Program-made: the position numbers and the translations under genes
Shown here: piece after piece, positions 9,292 to 19,612 of the stretch
Position numbering within the stretch: position 1 is the stretch's first letter
Layout of the letters: each line of letters starts with the position of its first letter
NCBI GenBank assembly: GCA_037349315.1
Contig: JBAIAC010000131.1
Span: 806,001 to 870,000, forward strand
Source: Chelydra serpentina
Taxonomy: Eukaryota; Chordata; Testudines; Chelydridae
Direction of reading: 5' to 3'
DNA length: 64,000 nucleotides
Notes under the pieces: model-generated
What the model was told of the DNA's origin: nothing
Seen by the model: the letters and a program-made list of their open reading frames with translations, nothing else
The model's database searches: none

Positions 9292-10669
9292 GGCCTTGGC
9301 TACACTTACAAGTTACAGCGTAATAAAACTGCCGGCAGCGCTGTAACTCATTAACTGGCTACACTTTTTTTTTTTTTTTTTTTTAAATCTAGTTCTTTAA
9401 TAGGACCAAATACAAATATATAAAACTTAAAACAACTGAAGTTTCAAATTCCAATTGGACCAGATTCATTTCCACTGACGGTGGCAGCCTTTTTAGATTC
9501 TTGACAATCATCTGTTAAATCCACAAAGCTGGCTTCAGTGTCAGGTACAGAAACTGAAATTCCCATTGCTTTTCGGATTCCATACGTGCTTACAATGTCG
9601 CCTGGAGTCACTTGTTGTGCGAGTTCTTTTAAATTATTGGTCACTCTCTCCGCCAAATGCATTTCTTTGTAAGATGGACCCAAAAGACAAATCATATTGG
9701 GAGGTGGTTTTGTACTCAGTCGTTCATTTTGAGCATCTTGGAGATCTCGGAGTAACTTTGTGGTTTCATCAAGTTTCTTCTGGAAGATTTCAGCCTCTTC
9801 AGAGTCAAATTCCTCTACATGAATTCCAAAATTTGTTACTGCTTTCAGTGCTGTAAGCCTATCGTTATTAGGGTCCAACTTGTTGGCCGCATCTGTTTCT
9901 ATAATCTCCACATCTTTTATTGTATCACTTCTCCCATGCTGACCTTCTGCATCCACCACACTTGCAAGGCACGTGCAACGCTGTATCTCCTCAGATACAG
10001 CGCTGCATGTACTCCACCTCCCCGAGAGAAATAGCAACTGTTGCGAAGTGGGTGGAACGCTGGTCTTTCAGTGTAGCCCAGGAACTCCGCAGTTACTGAT
10101 CTCCGGAAGCTGCTTTGTTTTGAAATGGCACTTCCGGGTTGGAGTTCAGAGCTCCCTGGAGCTGCTACAAACACAGCTTTACAACCACAGCTACTTTTTG
10201 CAGGCAGAGGGTGGGAAAGAGGGGAGGGGCTCCGTTAGGAATGCCTTGGACAGAGACAGAGGGGGGGGGGAGCAGGCTCCGTTTCCTCTCTTTTATTTGC
10301 TCTTTAAAAACAAACAAAGCCCCTGCTGTTTGCTTTCAGTGATTGAGAGAGAGGCAGGGGATGTGGAGGTGTGGAAATAATGAGCTGACACTCTGTGGAG
10401 ATTTCAAAAACCCTCTCTCTCTCTCAAAACGCTCCCTGTCAAAGTCCCCCTCACCCCCCCCCCCCATTTGAAAAGCACGTTGCAGCTACCTGAATGCCCA
10501 TAATGCACCGCTCCCAATACAGCTGCAAGTGCCGCAAATGTAGCCACGTCAGTGGTAGTTACTGCGCTGGCGGCTGCCAGTGTGGACAGGCTGCAGCGCT
10601 TTCCCTACTCAGCTGTACGAACACGGGTTTAACTAACAGCGCTGTACATCTGCAAGTGTAGCCAAGGCC
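9292..10669 (-). mobile_element. non-autonomous Harbinger element (internally deleted)
   Basis: Ends GGCCTTGGCTACACTT and AAGTGTAGCCAAGGCC form terminal inverted repeats; CTA flanks both sides (9289-9291 and 10,670-10,672), a perfect 3-bp duplication. Its right end (10,487-10,669), reversed, matches the left end of the full element at 1061 (for example GCTGCAGCGCTTTCCCTACT), so it lies in the opposite orientation. Both Harbinger genes are missing. Without the BRD7 retrocopy inside it the element is about 0.8 kb. Confidence 0.85.
9365..9955 (-). pseudogene. BRD7: BRD7 processed retrocopy (3' end only)
   Basis: The minus-strand frame ending at 9444 gives ~165 residues that match the C-terminus of bromodomain protein 7, including KLDETTKLL, QNERLST, PPPNMICLLGPSYKEMHLAE, NNLKELAQQVTPGDIVSTYG and RKAMGIS, then FVDLTDD near the end. 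It has no introns, ends in a 20-base poly(A) tail (poly-T at 9365-9384) with an ATTAAA signal about 12 bases upstream (9396-9401), and is 5'-truncated well downstream of the bromodomain. It interrupts the Harbinger element; ACACTT next to both ends may be part of a short target duplication. BRD7 itself is a chromatin (PBAF) subunit; this fragment cannot supply that function. Confidence 0.85.
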
Positions 10670-10671
10670 CT

Positions 10672-11015
10672 AGACTTTAAAGAGAAACTGCAGAGCTACA
10701 ATTCATTTGCAGACTTAACACCATTAATTTGGGCTTGAATAGGGACTGAGATGACTGGCTCACTACAAAAGCAATTTCCCTCTCTTGGTATTGACACCTC
10801 CTCATCAATTATTGGGAGTGGACCACATCCACCCTGACTGAACTGGCCTTGTCAACACTGGTTCTTCACTTGTAAGGTAACTCCCTTCTCTTCATGTGTC
10901 AGTATATCTATGCCTCTATCTGTAATTTTCACTCCATGCATCTGAAGAAGTGTGTTGTTGTTTTTTAAGCTATGAAAGCTTATGCTCAAATAAAACTGTT
11001 AGTCTTTAAAGTGCA
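10672..11015 (+). mobile_element. 3' UTR of the interrupted Penelope-like element
   Basis: After the second copy of AGACTTTAAAG the text continues into the PLE 3' UTR and ends with a diverged form of the terminal sequence seen in the palindrome (GCATCTGAAGAAGTG, then AAAGCTTATGCTCAAATAAA and GTTAGTCTTTAAAGTGC). Together with 8545-9073 it is one split copy. Confidence 0.7.
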
Positions 11016-11044
11016 GCAGGGCGACACTTCCCAGTCCTTGCTGT

Positions 11045-11228
11045 GGGGGGAGGGATAGCTCAGTGGTTTGAGCATTGGCTTGCTAAACACAGGGTTGTGA
11101 GTTCAATCCTTGAGGGGGCCATTTAGGGATCTGGGGCAAAAATTGGGGATTGGTCCTGCTTTGAGCAGGGAGCTGGACTAGATGACCTCCTACGGTCCCT
11201 TCCAACCCTGATTCTATGGTTCTATGGA
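11045..11228 (+). mobile_element. tRNA-derived turtle SINE (Cry I type)
   Basis: Full-length type copy: box A (GATAGCTCAGTGGTTTGAGC), box B (GGTTGTGAGTTCAATCC), a central 'ggggcaaaaattggggattgg' block, and a CR1-derived tail ending in TGATTCTATGGTTCTATGGA. Confidence 0.9.
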
Positions 11229-11599
11229 TGGCCGGGTGCTGAAGGGTTATTGGCCTGTGTGGAACTGTTCCCCCAAGACCCCCCCCTCCCCGTCCCTCAG
11301 AACCTCCTTCACTGCCTGCCTATCAGGTGCTGGGCAGCAGTAGGAGAGGCAGGAGTCTGTTCCTGCCCCCCAGTGAGGGGGGGTTGGGGCTGGTGAGGGT
11401 TGTATGGGGGGGCAGTCTGAGGGGGGACATGAAGTGTCTGGGGCCTGCTGGGGCCTGCGGCAGCCCCAGGATCTATGCTGGTTTGGCACCAGCAGAGGGA
11501 GCTGCCTGAAATGGGGGAGGGGGATGGCATCCCTGGTGGCCTCAAGGAGAAACTACAGGTTTCCCCATGACCCTGCTGGCTGCAGGAGGCTGGCGAACA
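11229..11599. other. intergenic, no feature recognised
   Basis: G-rich sequence between the SINE and the old CR1. The last part may already be CR1 5' UTR; the boundary is not resolvable by eye. Confidence 0.4.
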
Positions 11600-11800
11600 G
11601 GAGTGGCTAGCAGGGGAGCTTTGTCAGGGAGTTTACAGTGGGAGTGTGAGCAGGGCTAGAACTCAACATTCTTTAAACTTAAAAACCAAAAACACCCTCC
11701 TTGATATAAACAAAACAGCAAAGGAATCAGCTGCAGGAGTAAAAAGAGAATGCAGGCAGAAGTCCAGCAACAAACTGGGTAGCCCCCACTCTATTGCAGC

Positions 11801-12491
11801 ATGTATGATTACCCGCCCTATGGACAGGTGGCGTATGTGTGCATTCAATGCAAGGAACTCCTGGCCCCCAGAGACCGTGTACCGGCTTTGGAGACCAGAG
11901 TGGCTGAATTAGAGGAGCTGAGGGAGACAAAGAGGTACATAGATGAGACTTTCCAGGACACACTAGAACAGTCCCAGCCCCGGTCTGACAGCCTCTGTGC
12001 TGTTGAAGAGGATGAAAGTCCCAGGGAAGGAGATCATCTAACTGGAGCAGAGGGAAACAATCCTTTAGGTGGGACCCTCCTTCCAGATGATGTTGTGGTA
12101 TCCTCTCGCACTGAGGATACCTCTCCACGGGAGGGAACTCCAGCTATTAGGAAGAGACAGGTATTCGTAATGGGCAATTCGATAATTAGAAACATAGATA
12201 ACTGGGTTTGTGATGACTGGGAGAACCACATGGTGACTTGCCTGCCTGGTGCGAAGGTTGCAGATCTCTCGAGACATCTAGATAGACTTGTGTAGTGCTG
12301 GGGAGGAGCCGGTGGTCATGGTACATGTAGGTATCAGTGACATAGGGAAGGATAGGAGAGAGGTCCTGGAGGCCAAATTTAGGCTGCTAGGTAAGAGATT
12401 GAAGTCCAGGACCTCCATGGTAGCATTCTCGAGATGCTCCCAGTTCCACACGCAGGGCCAGTTAGACAGGCAGAACTGCAGAGTCTCAATG
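11801..12491 (+). pseudogene. CR1 ORF1 protein (Zn-finger, coiled coil, esterase-like), broken
   Basis: The frame starts MYDYPPYGQVAYVCIQC with a CxxC pair, then a short coiled-coil segment (ALETRVAELEELRE). A beta-strand-rich part follows (VFVMGNSIIRNID), which matches the start of the SGNH/GDSL esterase domain of CR1 ORF1 with the usual GDS reading GNS. The frame stops at 12,293-12,295 and continues in another frame (VMVHVGISD, equivalent to the GTND block) up to the young CR1 insertion. The C-terminal part, including NWGNFW, resumes at 15,260 with further stops. The ORF1 protein normally packages CR1 RNA; this one is inactive. Confidence 0.7.
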
Positions 12492-15166
12492 TAATTGGAA
12501 TAACAGAGACTTGGTGGGATAACTCACACGATTGGAGTACTGTCATGGATGGATATAAACTGTTCAGGAAGGATAGGCAGGGCAGAAAAGGTGGGGGAGT
12601 TGCGTTGTATGTAAGAGAGCAGTATGACTGCTCAGAGCTCCAGTATGAAACTGCAGAAAAACCTGAGAGTCTCTGGATTAAATTTAGAAGTGTGAGCAAC
12701 AAGGGTAATGTCGTGGTGGGAGTCTGCTACAGACCACCAGACCAGGGGGATGAGGTGGACGAGGCTTTCTTCCAGCAACTAACAGAAGTTACTAGATCAC
12801 AGGCCCTGGTTCTCATGGGTGACTTTAATCACCCCGACATCTGCTGGGAGAGCAATACAGTGGTCCACAGACAATCCAGGAAGTTTTTGGAAAGTGTAGG
12901 GGACAATTTCCTGGTGCAAGTGCTGGAGGAACCAACTAGGGGAAAAGCTCTTCTTGACCTGCTGCTCACAAACAGGGAAGAAATAGTAGAGGAAGCAATA
13001 GTGGATGGGAACCTGGGAGGCAGTGACCATGAGATGGTCGAGTTCAGGATCCTGACACAAGGAAGAAAGGAGAACAGTAGAATACAGAGCCTGGACTTCA
13101 GAAAAGCAGACTTTGACTCCCTCAGGGAACTGATGGGCAAGGTCCCCTGGGAGAATAACATGAGGGGGAAAGGAGTCGAGGAAAGCTGGCTGTATTTTAA
13201 AGAAACCTTATTGAGGTTGCAGGAACAAACCATCCCGATGTGTAGAAAGAAAAGTAAATATGGCAGGCGACCAGCTTGGCTTAACAGTGAAATCCTTGCT
13301 CGTCTTAAACACAAAAAAGCAGCTTACAAGAAGTGGAAGATTGGACAAATGACCAGGGAGGAGTATAAAAATATTGTTCAGGCATGCAGGAGTGAAATTA
13401 GGAAGGCCAAATCACACTTGGAGTTGCAGCTAGCTGGAGATGTTAGGAGTAACAAGAAGGGTTTCTTCAGGTATGTTAGCAACAAGAAGAAAGTCAAGGA
13501 ACGTGTGGGCCCCTTGCTGAATGAGGGAGGGAACCTTGTGACAGAGGATGTGGAGAAAGCTAGTGTACTCAATGCTTTTTTTGCCTCTGTCTTCACAGAC
13601 AAGGGCAGCTCCCAGATGGCTGCACTCCGCAGCACGGTATGGGGAGGAGGTGACCAGCCCTCTGTGGAGAAAGAAGTAGTTCGGGACTATTTAGAAAAGC
13701 TGGACGAACACAAGTCCATGGGGCCGGATGCACTGCATCCGAGGGTGCTAAAGGAGTTGGCCGATGTGATTGCAGAGCCATTGGCCATTATCTTTGACAA
13801 ATCATGGCAATCGGGGGAGGTCCCGGATGACTGGAAAAAAGCGAATGTAGTGCCCATTTTTAAAAAAGGGAAGAAGGAAGATCTGGGGAACTACAGGCCA
13901 GTCAGTCTCACCTCAATCCCTGGAAAAATCATGGAACAGGTCCTCAAGGAATCAATTTTGAACCACTTAAAGGAGGGGAAAGTGATCAGAAACAATCAGC
14001 ATGGATTCACCAAGGGCAAGTCATGCCTGACTAACCTAATTGCCTTCTATGATGAGATAACTGGCTCTGTGGATGAGGGGAAAGCAGTGGATGTGCTATT
14101 TCTTGACTTTAGCAAAGCTTTTGATACAGTCTCGCATAGCGTTCTTGCCAGCAAGTTAAAGAAGTATGGGCTGGATGAATGGACGGTAAGGTGGATAGAA
14201 AACTGGCTGGATGGTCGTGCTCAACGGGTAGTGATCAATGGCTCCATGTCTAGTTGGCAGCCGGTATCAAGTGGAGTGCCCCAAGGGTCGGTGCTGGGGC
14301 CGGTTTTGTTCAATATCTTCATCAACGACCTGGAGGATGGTGTGGACTGCACCCTTAGCAAGTTTGCAGATGACACTAAACTGGGAGGAGTGGTTGATAC
14401 GCTGGAGGGTAGGGATAGGATACAGAGGGACCTAGACAAATTAGAGGATTGGGCCAAAAGAAATCTGATGAGGTTCAACAAGGACAAGTGCAGAGTCCTG
14501 CACTTAGGACGGAAGAATCCCATGCACTGCTACAGACTAGGGACCGAATGGCTGGGCAGCAGTTCTGCAGAAAAGGACCTAGGGGTTACAGTGGACGAAA
14601 AGCTGAATATGAGTCAACAGTGTGCCCTTGTTGCCAAGAAGGCTAACGGCATTTTGGGCTGTATACGTAGGGGCATTTCCAGCAGATCGAGGGACGTGAT
14701 TATTCCCCTCTATTCGGCACTGGTGAGGCCTCATTTGGAGTACTGTGTCCAGTTTTGGGCCCCACACTACAAGAAGGATGTGGATAAATTGGAAAGAGTC
14801 CAACGGAGGGCAACAAAAATGATTAGGGGGCTGGAGCACATGACTTATGAGGAGAGGCTGAGGGAACTGAGATTGTTTAGCCTGCAGAAGAGAAGAGTGA
14901 GGGGGGATTTGATAGCTGCTTTCAACTACCTAAAAGGGGGTTCCAAAGAGGATGGATCTAGACTGTTCTCAGTGGTAGAAGATGACAGAACAAGGAGTAA
15001 TGGTCTCAAGTTGCAGAGGGGGAGGTTTAGGTTGGATATTAGGAAAAACGTTTTCACTAGTAGGGTGGTGAAGCACTGGAATGGGTTACCTAGGGAGGTG
15101 GTGGAGTCTCCTTCCTTGGAGGTTTTTAAGGTCAGGCTTGACAAAGCCCTGGCTGGGATGATCTAG
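12434..15166 (+). CDS. young CR1 ORF2: endonuclease-reverse transcriptase (5'-truncated, chimeric start)
   Basis: A 910-codon open frame. The first ~19 codons belong to the older CR1's ORF1 region read in another frame; true CR1 ORF2 begins at about residue 20. The apurinic-type endonuclease retains [14 protein letters not shown] and GSDHEMVEF but lacks its N-terminal ~50 residues. The RT has [13 protein letters not shown] (motif A, about residue 555), [15 protein letters not shown] (motif B) and FADDTKL (motif C), followed by the thumb and a C-terminal region ending DKALAGMI. The product would nick DNA and reverse-transcribe CR1 RNA at the target. The RT is fully open and nearly identical to the copy at 22,955-24,703, so both are recent. 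Without the endonuclease N-terminus, autonomous mobility is unlikely. Confidence 0.9.
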   Translation: MLPVPHAGPVRQAELQSLNVIGITETWWDNSHDWSTVMDGYKLFRKDRQGRKGGGVALYVREQYDCSELQYETAEKPESLWIKFRSVSNKGNVVVGVCYRPPDQGDEVDEAFFQQLTEVTRSQALVLMGDFNHPDICWESNTVVHRQSRKFLESVGDNFLVQVLEEPTRGKALLDLLLTNREEIVEEAIVDGNLGGSDHEMVEFRILTQGRKENSRIQSLDFRKADFDSLRELMGKVPWENNMRGKGVEESWLYFKETLLRLQEQTIPMCRKKSKYGRRPAWLNSEILARLKHKKAAYKKWKIGQMTREEYKNIVQACRSEIRKAKSHLELQLAGDVRSNKKGFFRYVSNKKKVKERVGPLLNEGGNLVTEDVEKASVLNAFFASVFTDKGSSQMAALRSTVWGGGDQPSVEKEVVRDYLEKLDEHKSMGPDALHPRVLKELADVIAEPLAIIFDKSWQSGEVPDDWKKANVVPIFKKGKKEDLGNYRPVSLTSIPGKIMEQVLKESILNHLKEGKVIRNNQHGFTKGKSCLTNLIAFYDEITGSVDEGKAVDVLFLDFSKAFDTVSHSVLASKLKKYGLDEWTVRWIENWLDGRAQRVVINGSMSSWQPVSSGVPQGSVLGPVLFNIFINDLEDGVDCTLSKFADDTKLGGVVDTLEGRDRIQRDLDKLEDWAKRNLMRFNKDKCRVLHLGRKNPMHCYRLGTEWLGSSSAEKDLGVTVDEKLNMSQQCALVAKKANGILGCIRRGISSRSRDVIIPLYSALVRPHLEYCVQFWAPHYKKDVDKLERVQRRATKMIRGLEHMTYEERLRELRLFSLQKRRVRGDLIAAFNYLKGGSKEDGSRLFSVVEDDRTRSNGLKLQRGRFRLDIRKNVFTSRVVKHWNGLPREVVESPSLEVFKVRLDKALAGMI

Positions 15167-15259
15167 TTGGGGTTGGTCCTGCTTTGAGCAGGGGGTTGGA
15201 CTAGATGACCTCCTGAGGTCCCTTCCAACCCTGAGATTCTATGATTCTATGATTCTATG
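12492..15259 (+). mobile_element. young 5'-truncated CR1 LINE copy A
   Basis: The element runs from ORF2 to the CR1 3' UTR and ends in the diagnostic octamer repeats (ATTCTATG, about three copies). It interrupts the older CR1; AATG occurs on both sides (12,488-12,491 and 15,260-15,263), and joining across it restores the old CR1 text GTCTCAATGCGTGGATGAG. The short overlap fits CR1, which makes very small or no target duplications. Confidence 0.9.
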
Positions 15260-15654
15260 AATGCGTGGATGAGACGATAGTGTAGAGAGGAGGGGTTTAG
15301 ATTTATTAGGAACTGGGGAAACTTTTGGGAAAGGGGAGCCTATATAGGAAGGATGAGCTCCACCTAAACCAAAATGGAACCAGATTGCTGGCACTTACAA
15401 TTAAAAAGGTCGTAGAACAGTTTTTAAATTAAGGGCTGGGGGAAAGCCGACTGGTGCGGAGGAGCACATGGTTCGGACATCCCTTACGGGAGGATCTATT
15501 AATAGAGAATCTCTATCTCCTAGTGAGGATGAGAGGATGGAATGATAAAACACAAGCAGGGTCTGATCAGAAACAGTCAAATAAAAAAAAAAAAGAGTCC
15601 CATTCAATTACATCGTTTGTAATGGCAGACAGCTAAAAGGAGACAAGTTTTTAA
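15260..15654 (+). mobile_element. old CR1: end of ORF1 and inter-ORF region
   Basis: Continues ORF1 of the old CR1 (ATGCGTGGATGAGACGATAG) with an in-frame stop and a shift, then an A-rich tract at 15,580-15,595 and sequence leading to ORF2. No other feature. Confidence 0.65.
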
Positions 15655-16856
15655 AGTGCTTATATACCAATGCTAGAAGTCTAAATAATAAAATGGGTGA
15701 ACTAGAGTGCCTCATATTAAATTAGGATATTGAGATAATAGGCATCACAGAAACTTGGTGGAATGAGGATAATCAATGGGCTACAGTAATACCAGGGTAC
15801 AAAATATATCGGAAGGACAGAACAGGTTGTGCTGGTGGGATAGTGGCATTATATGTGAAAGAAAGCATAGAATCAAGTGAAGTAAAAATCGTAAATGAAT
15901 CAGACTGTACCATAGAATCTCTATGGATAGAAATTCCACACTCTAATAAGAAGAATATAGTGGTAGGGGTATATTACCAACCACCTGACCAGGATGGTGA
16001 TAGTGACTGTGAAATGCTCAGGGAGATTACAGAGGCTATTAAGATAAGAAACTCAATAATAATGGGGGTTTCAATTATCCCCATATTGACTGGGTACATG
16101 TCACCTCAGGACAGGATTCAGAGATAGTTTGACACTTTAAATGACTGCTTCTTGGAGCAGCTGGTCCTGGAACCCACCAGAGGACTAAATCAAGAATTGC
16201 CTCTCCTAAGTGGAGCACAGGATCTGGTCCAAGAGGTGAATATAGCTGGACCACTTGGTAATAATGACCATAATATAATTAAATTTAATATCCCTCTGGC
16301 AGGAAAAACACCACAGCGGCCCAACACAGTAGCATTTAATTTCAGACAGGGGAACTACACAAAAATGAGGTTAAACAGAAATTAAAGGGTACAGTGCCAA
16401 AAATGAAATCTCTGCAAGCTGCATGGAAACGTTTTATAGACACCATAATAGAGGCTCAACTTAAATGTATACCCCAAATTAAAAAACATAGTAAGAGATC
16501 CAAAAAAGAGCCACTATGGCTAAACAACAAAGTAAAACAAGCAATGAGAGGCAAAAAGGCATCCTTTAAAAAGTGGAAACTAAATCCTAGTGAGGAAAAT
16601 AGAAAGGAACTCTGGCAAATGAAGTGTAAAAATACAATTAGGAGGGACAAAAAATAATTTGAGGAACAGTTAGCCAAAGTCTCAAAAAGTAATAGCAAAA
16701 ATTTTTTTTAAGTACATCAGAAGCAGGAAGCCTGCTAAACCACCAGTGGGCCACTGGACGATCAAGGTGCTCAAGGACAATAAGGCCATTGTGCAGAAAC
16801 GAAATGAATTTTTTGCATCTGTCTTCATGGCTGAGGATGTGAGGGAGTTTCCCTAG

Positions 16857-17032
16857 GAGGGGGAGGCAGCTCAGTGGTTTGAGCATTGGCCTGCTAAACC
16901 CAGGGTTATGAGTTCAATCCTTGAGGGGGCCATTTAGGGATCTGGGGCAAAAATTGGGGATTGGTCCTGCTTTGAGCAGGGGGTTGGACTAGATGACCTC
17001 CTAAAGTCCCTTCCAACCCTGATATTCTATGA
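16857..17032 (+). mobile_element. tRNA-derived turtle SINE (Cry I type) inside old CR1
   Basis: Box A is slightly changed (GGCAGCTCAGTGGTTTGAGC); box B and the CR1-like tail are intact, ending GATATTCTATGAG. It splits the RT N-terminal region of the old CR1. Confidence 0.9.
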
Positions 17033-17153
17033 GCCATTCTTTTTAGGTGACAGATCTGAGGAATTGTCCCAGATTGAGGTATCATTAGGGGTAGTTTTCA
17101 AACAAATTGATAAATTAAACAGCAATAAGTCACCAGGACCAGATGGTATTCAG

Positions 17154-17327
17154 CAGTGGCGGCTCTACCAATTTTGCCACCCCAAGCAGTTGCCGCTGAA
17201 TTGCCGCCGCGCACAGAAGAACGGTGAAGCTGCCGCCGAATTGCCGCTGCGGGACACGGACTGCTGCCCCATTCTGACATTCTGAATGCCGCCCCAAGCA
17301 CCTGCTTGGAAAGCTGGTGCCGGCCTG
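17154..17327. mobile_element. hAT-type MITE inside old CR1
   Basis: 174 bp, beginning CAGTGGCGGCTCTACC and ending GCCGGCCTG, GC-rich with several GCCGCC motifs. It is flanked by GTATTCAG (17,146-17,153) and GCATTCAC (17,328-17,335), a diverged 8-bp duplication of the CR1 target GTATTCAC. Confidence 0.75.
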
Positions 17328-17867
17328 GCATTCACTCAAGAGTTCCGAAGGAACTCAAATGTGAAATTGCAGAACTACTAACTGTCGTCTGTATCCTATC
17401 ATTTAAATCAGCTTCTGTACCAGATGACTGGAGGATAGCTAACGTGACGCCAGTTTTTTAAAAAGGCTCCAGAGGTGATCCCGGCAATTACAGGCCTGTA
17501 AGCCTGACTTCAGTACCGGGCAAACTGGTTGAAACTATAATAAAGAACAATATTGTCAGACATATAGATGAACATAATTTGTTGAGGAAGAGTCAACATG
17601 GTTTTAGTAAAGGGAAAGCATGCCTCACCAATCTACTAGAATTCTTTGAGGGGGTCAACAAGCATGTGGACCAAGGGGATCCAGTGGATATAGCATACTA
17701 AAATTTTCAGAAAACCTTTGACAAGATCCCTCACCAAAGGCTCTTACGCAAAGTAAGCTTCCACAGGATAAGAGGGAAGGTTCTCTCATGGACTGGTAAC
17801 TGGTTAAAAGATAGGAAACAAAGGGTAAGTATAAATGGTCAGTTTTCAGAACGGAGAGAGGTAAATA

Positions 17868-18673
17868 CAGTAACTCCTCATTTAACGTCCTCCCGATTAA
17901 CATTGTTTCAAAGTTACGTCGCTGCTCAATTAGGGAACATGCTCATTTAAAGCTGGGCAATGCTCCCTTATGTCATTTGGCTGCCTACTCTGTCCACTGC
18001 TTGTAAGATTTTGTGAAAGAGCAGCAACTTTGCAAGGGAGCATTGCACAAGTTTCTCTTCTCCGCCTCCTCCCCCTCCCTCCCAGCGCTTCCCCCACCAC
18101 CAAACAGCCATTTGGCAGCACTTAGGACTTCCTGGGAGGGAGGGGGAGGAGCGGGGAAGCACTGCATCTCCGCTCTTCCCCTTCCCGCTCCCTCCCAGAC
18201 AGTCCTAAGCGCGAAGCGCTGGGAGGAAGGGGGAGGAGCGGGGAAGCACCGTGTCTCTATTCCTCCCTCTCCCCACCAGAAAGTCCTAAGCACCACTTAG
18301 GACTTTCTGGAAGGAGCAGGGTCGGGGCTTGCTCCAGAGAGGAGGTGGAGTGGGAAGAGGCGGGCCTGGAGCATCCCCCGGCAAAGTCAGCGCCTGTTCT
18401 TCTCTGGGTAAATGGCCACTGCTGCTGAGAAAGTGCTTCCTAGCGTCCTTGCCTGCAGTGGGCTATGCCTGTGTCTTGTAAGCCAGGTGCACTTCCCAAC
18501 CACAGTACTGTACAATATATAATGCCTTTTGTCTGCCCAAAAGAAATTGCCTTGGAACCTAACCTCCCACATTTACATTAAATCTTATGGAAAAATTGGA
18601 TTTGTTTAACATCGTTTCACTTAAAGTTGCATTTTTCAGGAATATAACTACAACATTAAGTGAGGAGTTACTG
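17868..18673. mobile_element. TA-flanked (Tc1/mariner-type) MITE inside old CR1
   Basis: 806 bp with inverted ends CAGTAACTCCTCATTTAACG and a diverged reverse copy finishing GAGGAGTTACTG, flanked by TA on both sides (17,866-17,867 and 18,674-18,675). The interior carries repeated and inverted GC-rich blocks (GGGGAAGCAC, CTTCCCGCTC) and no transposase frame. It splits the old CR1 RT at the start of motif B. Confidence 0.8.
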
Positions 18674-18720
18674 TAGTGGTGTCCCCCCAAGGGTCTGTTC
18701 TGGGACTAGTCCTTATAGGA

Positions 18721-19005
18721 GACCACAGACTCACCGGTGCGGCACCTTCTGATGGTCATCTGGGAATTAGCTCTTTTTCAGCATCGGAGCTGAGCCCCGA
18801 CCCTGCTCCTCCCAGAAAGTCCTCTGCTAGCCGGTGGCTCACCTGCCCCAGGCCCCCATGTCCCTCCCTGACCCCAGTGCCCATTCACCTCAGGGTTCTG
18901 CCCCAGAAGTACCCCCCCACTCTGGGTCTCCTCTCCCCAGGGAACCCTCAACCCCTGTGCCTAGCCCCCACTCCTTGCATAGGCACTGACTCTGGGGCTG
19001 GAGTA
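18721..19005. other. unclassified repeat-like sequence
   Basis: Begins abruptly at the broken end of the old CR1 (GACCACAGACTCACCGGTGC) and is C-rich afterwards. I suspect an interspersed repeat fragment but cannot name it. Confidence 0.35.
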
Positions 19006-19124
19006 GGCTGACCAGACAGCAAGTGTGAAAAATCGGGACGGGGGTGGGGGGTAATAGGAGCCTATATAAGAAAAAGACCCAAAAATTGAGACTGTCCCTA
19101 TAAAATCGGGACATCTGGTCACCC
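19006..19124. mobile_element. short TA-flanked MITE
   Basis: 119 bp with ends GGCTGACCAGAC and CATCTGGTCACCC (imperfect inverted repeats), TA on each side, and two AAAATCGGGAC motifs in the interior. Small Tc1/mariner-like non-autonomous element. Confidence 0.7.
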
Positions 19125-19604
19125 TAGGCTGGAGCTACAGATGCTAACTTTCCAGTGTGTTGGGGGGTACTCACTGCTCAACCCCCTGCTCTGCCCCAGG
19201 CCCTGCGCCCACTCCACCCCTTCCCCCAAGGCCCCTGCCCCTTCCCCTGAGCCTGCCATGCCCTTGCTCCTCCCCCTCCCCCTCAAAGCCTCCTGCACAT
19301 GTGAAACAGCTGATTGTGGCACACGAGAGGCACTGGAGGGGGCTGGAGGGCAGGAGCTGATGGGGGGCTGCTGACGTATTACTGTGGCTCTTTGGCAATG
19401 TACATTGGTAAATTCTGGCTCCTTCTCTGGCTCAGGTTGGCCACCCCCGGCCTAGTGTCTTCTATTGCTTTCAGCTATCGCTACATAGAGGGCCATTTAT
19501 TTACTCCTTCCACTTAGCCTGAAAGAAAGGTGCTTAGCGCACCAGGTCTGTGGTTGTCCATGTATCAAAGACCATAAGATCAAAGATCATAGCAATCATT
19601 AACC
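19125..19604. other. intergenic, no feature recognised
   Basis: C-rich then mixed sequence; no gene or confidently named repeat. Confidence 0.4.
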
Positions 19605-19612
19605 CTTTGCAG

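Larger units (their letters stand above)
11600..18720 (+). mobile_element. old CR1 LINE, nearly full length, split by four later insertions
   Basis: ORF1 (11,801-12,491), the inter-ORF region (15,260-15,650) and ORF2 (15,655-18,720) are consecutive parts of one degenerate CR1. It is interrupted by a young CR1 (12,492-15,259), a SINE (16,857-17,032), a hAT MITE (17,154-17,327) and a TA-flanked MITE (17,868-18,673). Removing each restores CR1 continuity, most clearly at the hAT MITE (GGTATTCACTCAAGAGTTCC). ORF2 ends abruptly at about 18,720 before the catalytic FADD box, so the 3' part has been lost. The 5' edge is approximate. Confidence 0.8.
15655..18720 (+). pseudogene. old CR1 ORF2 relic (endonuclease and RT N-terminal half)
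   Basis: Starts with the conserved endonuclease opening YTNARSLNNKMGEL, then ITETWWN, VVGVYYQPPDQ and, after frameshifts, LVLEPTRG and NNDHN. The RT part (17,044-17,866 without inserts) contains NSNKSPGPDGI, a QHGFSKGKACLTNLLEF-like block and a mutated motif A (a stop in place of the Asp-containing segment near 17,700). The final segment, PQGSVLG at 18,680-18,705, follows the TA-flanked MITE. Many stops and shifts mark it as old compared with copies A and B. Confidence 0.8.

Noticed and set aside
9444..10037. A functional BRD7-related gene
   Set aside because: Intronless, 5'-truncated, no bromodomain, poly(A) tail, located inside a transposon; the first ~25 codons of the frame are Harbinger sequence.
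11045..11130. Functional tRNA gene in the SINE head
   Set aside because: Box A and B are present but the cloverleaf is not maintained and the unit is fused to a CR1-like tail and repeated at four loci.
12434..15166. Host gene encoding a 910-residue polymerase
   Set aside because: All motifs and the 3' octamer repeats identify CR1 ORF2.
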